Source: Cryptomeria japonica
Lineage: Eukaryota > Streptophyta > Pinopsida > Cupressales > Cupressaceae
Assembly: GCF_030272615.1 (NCBI RefSeq)
Contig: NC_081406.1
Span: 262,063,386 to 262,127,385, forward strand
Reading direction: 5' to 3'
Length of the DNA: 64,000 bases
The notes beneath the pieces are model-generated. The model was given only the letters and a program-made list of their open reading frames with translations, was not told the DNA's origin and did no database searches. Shown here in pieces: positions 56,391 to 64,000 of the stretch (its first letter is position 1; each line of letters begins with the position of its first letter). The translations under genes and the position numbers were made by a program.

Positions 56391-58375
56391 GTCTTTTCCA
56401 CCATGACAATTTTATATCAACATTGCCTTTTACTATTATTTTAAAAGAAAATACATCAAATAATTAACATATATTTGCATAATTTTATACAACTCTTTTA
56501 TGGTTGATGTTACATGGTGTAGATACCATATGGAATAAATTTAACTTAATAATATTATCTACCATAATTAATAGGATTGGGATAAGTTCATAAATCTATA
56601 GGGCATGCTAACTTTGATATACTACCACGCTTGCCTATAAACACTACTATATAGATAAAATTGGGCCTACCATCACCTATCATTTTGGTCTGTTTGGAAA
56701 GTCTTGCATAAGTCCCACCATAATTTTTATCTTCCAACAAATAAAGAAATAAGCAACAAACCATGTGCCATAAGCATTTTTTTAACTACCATTTTAACTT
56801 GTTAAAACCTTGAGTAGAATTACTTGTTGACTCACATTTCTCTTGAAGTTTAATTGTACTTGGATGTTTCTTGATCCAAAAAGTCCACCAAAAGGGCCAT
56901 CATTTGATCACCCTTCTCAATGTATTTATAACTCCACTCAATCACTAGTCTCAATCAACTTGCCCTAAAATCAATGGTTGAGAAAAATTACCTCTACAAA
57001 CCAAATTTATTAAATCCTACATAGAAATCATTAAAATATTAAAAATAAATTTCATTTTTTTATGTATATGATCAAAAATCAAATCAAGAAAATTTCAAAT
57101 GTCCATTAGAGAATCTTGTTTAGACCTAATGCAAACATACTTGGAGCTAACACTAACAAATCAACAAAACTTGAGATTTTAGAAAATCAAAATTTAAAAA
57201 TGAAAACAAGGTATTTCAAACTAGGATTATTTGATAAATAATGATGAAAGAGAGGGTCAAGGTATGCTCGTGGAGAATGGTACCCATTAGAAATAGAATC
57301 AAAAAAATAAATGGAGGATATAGACCATAATTTAACAAATTTTGATTCAAATAACTTTATGTAATTGGGGGTACATCCAAGGATACAACCTTATCTTGGG
57401 ATTGTGGCTTGGTCTTATGTGTGATAGAGTCCCAAAAAATTTAGACATTCATCACAACTTATTGATTATTTCTTTGCCTGGACACCTATCAAGGAAAAGA
57501 GTAAATGATAGAGAAAACAACAAATATGTCAATACCGGGATTAACTACACTAAAAGATAGAGAAAAATAATAAATGTGAGGAAGACATCTAATACAAATG
57601 GCCATTCACCCTAATTGTGTACTATTAAATCTATAGGTTTGGTAGATTACAAATGTGTATTAACTAAAATTGATGTAGGGACATGGTTTTTTGGTATATG
57701 TAAACCTATATTGTAGTTCCCACTTCTCTCATTATGCCATAGGTCATAGCTTGGTCCTCTCTTTACACTCTAGATTGTGGCCTAGTCTTAGGGATGAATT
57801 GGTTGTGTATGTTAGAAATGGTTGAAATTTTATAGGGAGATCGATCTTGTCATTTTTGATGCACTTTCCTCTTGGAACTCTTCAATATTCCCTTTATATT
57901 ATATTTCACATAAAAACACCAATTTCAAAGAGGAAACCCTACAAAATAGAGTGCTTAATTAGGAGTCTAACTTGGTCAATTCTATTTCTGATTTTTAAGA
58001 AAAAAACTACCTAGTAGATAGAAAAGGTAAAATATTATAATAAAAATATATACTAATAAATCTAACCCTTTGATTTCATAAGAAAAGGAAATTGCATGTG
58101 TTACTAAAATGTAAATAAAGAAGGAAGCTAGGAAAAGGTGAAGTAGGGAGATAGAAAAAGCTATGCAAATGTTAGTTACCTAAATTAAAGGGTATTGAAT
58201 GGATAGAAAGATGTAAATGGTTCAAAGGGAAATCCTAGGAAAATCTAGACTATGATAACACGAGTTTTGAGGGAGAAAAAGTGAATCTAAGATAGATAAG
58301 AAACACTACAAAAACAAACCAAACATTAAGTTTGAGAAGGATTGAAATGAAAAATAAAAAATACTAATTTGGTAG
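56391..58375. other. AT-rich region without a supported gene
   Basis: About 2 kb with no repeat, ORF or element boundary that I can support. The short ORF at 57342-57560 shows no coding signs. Confidence 0.45.
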
Positions 58376-58827
58376 TGTAAGAATTTGTTAAAAATAGCCA
58401 AGATCAAGAGCTCAATGAATAGCACATCAAGAGAGACAAAATATTGATTAGAATAAACTGTATTCTAATCAAGATGCAAAATACCATCAACTGGATTATG
58501 AAAAAATACATACAATGAAGATGAGCTTGCTTATAAAGGCAAGGCCATATGGATATATGAGAACACAATCATGACATGTGGCTCAATGAGAAACAAGGGT
58601 AGGTGAGGGTAGTTAGGAGAAATAATAAAGTATTCCACAAGAGGTGGATCACCCATCGAAGGTGGAATGTGAAAACAAGATAAGATCACAAAAGGTGGAA
58701 TTTCTCTTACAAGCAACTTTCCTATGTTTACACTTCCCTAAGTGTCTCATATGCAAACTACTATGAAATACATTACCCTAAGTCAACTTAAGTAAAGTGT
58801 AATTATGAGACATAATTTACACCAACA
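58376..58827 (-). repeat. 3' LTR of Copia element K
   Basis: Minus strand starts TGTTGGTGTAAATTATGTC at 58827, right after a purine tract. The far end is less sure; TTCTTACA at 58376 is the best candidate, which gives 452 bases. TATA box TTTATAA at 58531-58537 on the minus strand. Confidence 0.5.
58531..58537 (-). promoter_or_regulatory. TATA box of LTR K
   Basis: TTTATAA within GCCTTTATAAGCAAGC on the minus strand. Confidence 0.45.
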
Positions 58828-58841
58828 CCCCCCTTACGTGC
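58828..58841 (-). promoter_or_regulatory. Polypurine tract of Copia element K
   Basis: GCACGTAAGGGGGG on the minus strand, ending where the TGTTGGTG LTR start begins. Confidence 0.6.
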
Positions 58842-59100
58842 AGCTTAGGGGAATGCAGACTTCAGTTAACCATACAAGATGGGTCCCATCTACGAGGCCA
58901 TGTTAGGTACCCATGTACAACTGCAATTAAATCTCTCACAAACGGAGAAAGGGAGAAAACCACATGGGAAAAAAAATCCCACCCAAAAGAGAGATGAAAA
59001 TACAAAATAACTCTCAAAGAAGAAGTATGAGAAGGACAAAACACCATGTGAGGAAAAAGACCCCCATAAGAGAGAAGAAGAGAGAAGAAGTAGCCCCCCT

Positions 59101-60637
59101 TCAATGTACAATTTTCACCAATGGTAGAAGCTCAAAACTGAATGAAGAAGTTGCTACACAATCGTCAAACAACATTCCTCCCCTTGGGAAGAAACAAAAC
59201 CAAAGGTGTATCCACGAAGTCTCCCCAATCACGAAGGGAAGATGTAGGAAAAAACTCAAGATGTAAGGAGTCTTTGAAAATTTCTCAAGTGTCCCCATGT
59301 CGATGTTGAAAGTTTCCCCCTCCAAATTAGGTGTATTGAGCCACATTACTGAAAAGGACAATCCAAGATCTAGTGGAGATGAATATAGAATATGATCCAA
59401 AGATTCACATGTCTCCTCTAAGGAAAAAGAGACCTCCTCCAAGTGTTGTACATAAGTATCCACAATCATGTCAACCTCAAAAGAATGATCATGTAGAGAA
59501 TGAATAAGAGGGTCAGAGTTATCCCTCACAACAATTGAAGAAGGATCATCTCCATCAAAGAGAATATGAATATCATCAATGATGTCTCCCAAATTTACAA
59601 TGTTTGTCAAGTAGTCATCCCAAGGAACTGAAGCTGGAAGACAAGGTATATCCTGCAACACTGAATCACAAGAAAGCAAAACTATAGCATCAATAGGTGC
59701 AATAGGAGATGTGATATCAATAGGAGGAGATGAAATAATAGTCTCAAGAATGGGGTCACATGTGAGAACACCCAAGTCCAAGTAACCAAAGTTCTCCTCG
59801 ATATCTGAATCCACATAATAAGTGTAATCATCATGTGAAGAATCAACATCATCAATAGGACCGAAATGTGAAAAGGAGTACAACCAAGATGCATGATCCA
59901 CAATCCTAGTAGCAATGATAGATCTACTCTCCAAGTCTCTAATGATAACTGAATTAGGTGTGAACTCCATAGTCTTCCTTGTTGCCCCATGAGTGATTTG
60001 ATAGATGGAAATAATATTGTTTATCAAATGAGGTGCACACAACACATCATTAAAGGAGTTATCCCCAATAGCAATATATCCTTTCCCAATCACATCCATA
60101 TATGCATGATTTCCCATCAAAATCGATGGCATGATGCAAGGCTCAAATGAAGAGAACATAGGCTGTGAAGATGCCATATGATGAGAAGCTCTTGAATCTA
60201 GAAGCCATCTCCCCAAATCATGACTTGTAGTAGCACAAAGAGCTTGTCTTTTACTTGTCCCAAAAGTGTGATCCTTTACTTTATCAAATTCAATTTGTTT
60301 GAAATAAGAAGATGAAGTAGACATTCTAGAAGGCAAATTGATTCTATTCTTCTCAAGAAGATGTTTCAATTCATCAATATCCTTCTTGTAACAATTGTGT
60401 TTATCATGTCTTGACTTCTTGCAATATGCACAAAAGAGCTTCTCCTTATACGATTTTCCCTTAGGTGAGGATGTAGAATCAACTTGTTGTGGAGAGGATG
60501 ATTGTTCTCTATCTTGTTATGGCTTTGGTTTAGACTGCTTTTGGTTCTTGTCTTTTCCTTGATTACTTTGATTCCCTTTATTATCCACCAAAGCTTGGGA
60601 CTTTTAAGTGTTGGCATTATAACAGACAAAGGGAGAT
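59101..60637 (-). pseudogene. Non-autonomous Copia gag-protease with acidic C-terminal domain (element K)
   Basis: Open on the minus strand from about 60520 to the stop at 59101 (over 470 codons); one stop and gag text precede it up to 60637, where element J cuts it. Order: Lys/Gln-rich gag end; zinc knuckle CAYCKKSRHDKHNC (C-X2-C-X4-H-X4-C, intact); protease region GRWLLDSRASHHMASSQPMF, where the catalytic Asp-Ser-Gly reads Asp-Ser-Arg; then VLCAPHLINNIISIYQITHG and DHASWLYSFSHF, the usual text before integrase. There the Copia pattern stops. In place of integrase, RT and RNase H comes a strongly acidic part (DDVDSSHDDYTYYVDSDIEE) of about 250 residues with no known domain, then a hydrophobic, Phe-rich end. 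The PPT and 3' LTR follow within 300 bases. Confidence 0.7.
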
Positions 60638-62122
60638 TGTTGGCATTTCAATAAGGATATTGAGAAGGTTGTTGATGATTATGGATATAACTGATTAAGG
60701 ATGTTTACTCTTAATATTATTATTTTGTCATTGATGTCAAGTAATTGATTTTCTAATTCAGTATGATGTTGCCATATCTTAAGAAGTATGATTTGATGAG
60801 TATAAAGATGTCAGTAAAAGACACAGAAAGAATGTGATGAATAAGGGGAGGAATAAGTTATTCAATGGGCAACTATTACCGAGTTAGACAATGATGAGAT
60901 CATGATGTTTAGACTGTTTTGATATCATACATATGTTATTGATTATAAGGTTAATACTATACTATGTTACCAAGCAAAGAAGCTAGTCGGTAAACCCTAA
61001 GGAACCTAGTCGGTAAACCCTAAGGTTATCGCTATTGGTTAATGAAGGCAAAATGTCTACCGAGTGAAGTTTAGTATTTATCGAGTTGCAACCGAGTAAT
61101 AATAGAATGCATTAAATGAATATAAACATTATTTAATGAAGGAAGCTGATGAGCTGGAATTGATTAAATGATTGGTATGTCGTGCATGAAGTTTGTTAAA
61201 GAATCTATGGCAAAGGAAAATTGGCAGGAAGATCTACATCGCAGATTGAACCACAATACCCTAGCACAAGTTCCACGAAATTTATGCAAGTTCCAAGGCG
61301 GGGTAAAACATTTTCAAATCAAAGGATACATTGAACCTAGTCAAGTTTGAAGATCTGATGGCTATGATTGATCATGGGAAATGTGATCAAGGAGATTAAG
61401 TGGTTAGCAAGTTTTTATAAATAAGGAACTGTTGATAAACAATGTATGCGGGCAAGTGTATGCACAGGGATGCTACATAGTGATTACCGAGCACAAAAGC
61501 TTGAAGACCTATTTTAATAACAGAGTATAGAGCCCAGCAGATGGACAAGATAAGTCCTATATTGTATTGAGCAAATAAGAATCTTCTTTAGCATTTTAGA
61601 TGTGAAGTTGTAGATAGATTTTTATTACTGTTATCTTGTGAAGTGACAGAAAATCTCTTAACCGAGTGGACTTCACAGTCTTATTTGTAAAACCCTCTAG
61701 CAAGGTGACATTATGATTGAGTGTTTGAAATCCTTTAACAAGGTCACTTCTAACAAGGTGAAGATCCTAACAGATCTGAGGGAAATCCCTTAACCAGGTC
61801 ACATCTAGCAATGTGTTTGTAATCTTTAACAGGATTTTCTTTTAACCGAGCATACTCTAGAAGAGTATATTTCTTAGTGGGTTTGAAATCCCACAGTGGT
61901 TTTTCCCTATTTGGGTTTCCACATTAAATCTGGTGTTATGAGGATTATGATGTTTATATGCTTTTGAGTTTGCATGTTTAGCAGTTTTGGTTATATTACT
62001 GAAGTATATGTTACCGAGGTTGAATCTGTTGTTTTTATGGAAGATTAAGTTTGTATGATTCACCCCCCCCTCTCATCTTATTAGCTTGGCATCTGTACTT
62101 ACATTAAGTATTAGAACTATCA
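60638..62122 (+). repeat. 5' LTR of Copia element J
   Basis: 1485 bases, TGTTGGCATTTC to GAACTATCA. The end is fixed by the primer site that follows; the start by the point where the gag text of element K stops. Another TGTTGGCATT at 60609 is K coding sequence, not the LTR start. The LTR has repeated AACAAGGT / AACCGAG phrases at 61680-61860 and a C8 run near 62062. Confidence 0.75.
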
Positions 62123-62124
62123 AT

Positions 62125-62136
62125 TGGTATTAGAGC
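62125..62136 (+). promoter_or_regulatory. Primer binding site of Copia element J
   Basis: TGGTATTAGAGC, one change from the standard TGGTATCAGAGC complementary to initiator methionine tRNA. Confidence 0.8.
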
Positions 62137-62187
62137 TTTGGACTCTAGAAGAAAAAGTTTGAAGGTACTTGAGTAAAAGATCCAAAG

Positions 62188-63090
62188 ATGTATAAGAGGG
62201 ATGCACTGAAGCTAGACAAGTCGAGTTTCTCTACATGGCAGAAAAGGATGAGGCTGCACCTATTAGGAGTTGGAGAATATGCTGTATATTATCTGGAGGA
62301 TCATTTCATTACACCTAGCACCTATCCATTAACAATGGAAGAGATAAAGGCAAAGAAAGAACATATTCAAGCAATGATTGAAATAACATCTGCATTGACC
62401 GACTCAGAGTTTAATGATCTAGAAGGCTGCAATGATGCAAAGGCAATGTGGGACAAGCTCATATCTGTGTATGGCGGTGATGAACATGTTCAAAGAGCAA
62501 AAGTGGATAGTCTAAGAGGGCAACTTGAATCTATGAGGATGAATGAAGGTGAGAACATAACTCAGTACAGTACAAGATTAAAGGAGATTGTCAATCAAAT
62601 CAAAGGAGCAGGTGGAACTATTGAAGAAAAGGATATAACAAGTAAGTTGTTAAGAACTCTTCTACCAGCTTATGCAATCCGAGTCTCTGCAATCAATGAA
62701 TTGAGGTCTATACCCAATATGTCAGTTTCTTTAGATGCTACTATTGGTAAGCTACATGCATTTGAGTTAAGTAACTTTGATAACAGTGTGTCATCGGTAA
62801 ATAAAGTTGAATCTGCATTCAGTTCTTTTCATCTTGGTAAATCTAATGATTACAATGATAGAATGAGTAAGTATTCTGAAGGAGATCACAGTGGAGCAAG
62901 TGAAAGATTTCATAAAAAACATGGAGGAAGTACACAAACTGTATGAGGAAATCAGAAAGCAAGAAGAGTTTGAAGCACTATTAGCCAGAAGGTTACCGAG
63001 AGGCAAAGGTAAGTATAAAGGAAAAATACCTTTGAAATGTTTCAATTGTGATAAGATAGGACATATGGCTTCTAACTGTCCTGACAAAGA
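62188..63090 (+). pseudogene. Gag of Copia element J
   Basis: The ATG at 62188 opens 252 codons: LDKSSFSTWQKRMRLHLLGV, the typical Copia gag start, then LISVYGGDEHVQRAKVDSLR, MRMNEGENITQYSTRLKEIV and LLRTLLPAYAIRVSAI. A single frame change between about 62890 and 62946 moves the rest to another frame, which then holds the intact zinc knuckle CFNCDKIGHMASNC (about 63037-63078). Otherwise well preserved, so this is one of the youngest elements in the window. Confidence 0.88.
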
Positions 63091-63541
63091 TTCTACTAAA
63101 AAGAGAGATTACCGAGATGACAGACAAAAAGATAATCATTACAGAGGATATCGAGATTTCAAAAGAAGAGATAGAAAGTCATGCCTAATAGCCGATGAGG
63201 AATCAAATGATGATAAATCAGATGAAACTGATACAGAGGAAGTAGTTTATGTTGCTATCAAAGATGGATCAGATGAAGAAAGGTATGAAGAAAAAGCCCT
63301 AATATCTCACATAAATACTAATGATTCTTGGATCATAGATAGTGGATGCTCACATCACATGACAGGTGATAAACACAAGTTTGTTATGTTAGAAGATTAT
63401 GATGGAGGCTATGTAAGATTTGGTAATGATGCACCATGTACGGTAAAAGGTAAAGGATCTATAACACTTCTTGACAATGCTAAATGTAATGATGTTTATT
63501 GGGTTGAAGGATTGAAATACAATTTGTTGAGTGTAGCATAG
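63091..63541 (+). pseudogene. Protease region of Copia element J
   Basis: In frame with the gag zinc knuckle after a charged linker (RDYRDDRQKDNHYRGYRDFK). The active site is SWIIDSGCSHHMTGDKHKF, with Asp-Ser-Gly intact, followed by YVRFGNDAPCTVKGKGSITL and VEGLKYNLLSVA. A TAG at 63539 ends the ORF; the same frame goes on afterward. Confidence 0.88.
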
Positions 63542-64000
63542 CTAAACAACACAGGTTACCGAATAGAATTTCAGAAAGGAATTGTCAAACTTCATGACAA
63601 GCATGGAAAGTTAGCTGCTACCGGGACACAAACAAAAGGTAATACATTTCATGTTGACTCAACTTGAAATTAGTGTCTATATGCAAAGATAGATGATACC
63701 TGGTTATGGCGTAAAAGGTTTTGTCATGTAAATTTTGATAATCTGATCAAAATAAGCAAGAAGCACCCAGTAAGAGGTCTACCGAGTCCTGAGAAACTCG
63801 AGAATGCTATGTGCCGAGGATGCCAGATAGGTAAGATGACAAGATCAAGCTTTACAAGTAAGTCCTATACTTCTAAGGGAATTTTAGATCTTGTGCACAC
63901 TGATCTTTGTGGTCCTATGAAAGTTCAGAGTTATTATGGTGATAAATATTTCATATTATTTGTGGATGATTATTCAAGGATGATGTCAATTATGTTTTTA
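63542..64000 (+). pseudogene. Pre-integrase and integrase start of Copia element J
   Basis: The same frame continues with TGYRIEFQKGIVKLHDKHGK and, after two stops near 63665, DTWLWRKRFCHVNFDNLIKI, the zinc-binding pre-integrase part (WRKRFCHVNF, then CRGCQIGKMTRSSF). The catalytic core begins ILDLVHTDLCGPMKVQSYYG, with the first Asp of DDE (HTDLCGP), then FILFVDDYSRMMSIMF at the window edge. Confidence 0.88.

Larger units (their letters stand above)
60638..64000 (+). mobile_element. Copia element J (5' part; runs off the right edge)
   Basis: 5' LTR, Met-tRNA-type primer site, gag, protease and the start of integrase in Copia order (integrase before RT). It was inserted into the gag of element K. 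RT and the 3' LTR lie beyond the window. Confidence 0.88.

Noticed and set aside
60609..60615. TGTTGGC at 60609 as the start of LTR J
   Set aside because: Coding text of the K gag continues on the minus strand to about 60637; the LTR start at 60638 fits better.

Overview
The window looks like nuclear intergenic DNA from a large-genome seed plant. A gymnosperm such as a conifer is my guess from the mix of long, decayed LTR families, but the sequence does not prove it. I found no host gene, rRNA, tRNA or CRISPR array. Nearly everything that can be identified is a retrotransposon, many of them nested, and most coding regions carry stops and frameshifts.

Layout. 1-4712: end of a Ty3/gypsy pol (integrase), then an accessory reading frame that a solo Copia-type LTR (1923-3141) splits in two. 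4713-17.5 kb: an LTR and gag remnant of family A (+ strand); into its gag a complete minus-strand element, C (6565-14776, perfect ATAAG target duplication), was inserted, followed by an inverted LTR of the same A family (element B) and a diverged third relative. 18257-26148: a complete but dead Tekay/Del-like gypsy element (D) with gag, protease, RT, RNase H, integrase and a chromodomain-like tail; it landed in the loop of an old palindrome. 28.5-33.7 kb: LTR and non-coding body of element F (minus). 33736-47223: a 13.5-kb minus-strand non-autonomous element E (perfect AGATA target duplication) with proline-rich unknown reading frames, satellite-like leader repeats and, inside it, a 5'-truncated LINE (G, 12-bp target duplication). 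49062-55166: a LINE (H, minus) with intact ends, flanked by a 16/17-bp target duplication lying in a 71-bp tandem repeat, and with an internal ORF2 deletion. 55.3-56.4 kb: LINE ORF1-like fragment (+). 58.4-60.6 kb: non-autonomous Copia remnant K (minus). 60638-64000: Copia element J, which runs off the right edge.

How the parts fit. Elements C, E and F are read on the minus strand: their polypurine tracts lie beside the left-hand LTRs, and for C and E the TGGTGAA primer sites lie beside the right-hand LTRs. C keeps gag and a retropepsin but no RT or integrase; E has no recognisable pol at all. Both would depend on enzymes supplied by other elements.

Most interesting point. Both LINEs carry an extra reading frame downstream of the ORF2 RNase H domain (G: 42413-40875; H: 50816-50091). 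The one in G shares a recognisable domain with the accessory reading frame of the gypsy element at 1.5-4.4 kb. This suggests one accessory protein family used by two unrelated retrotransposon classes.
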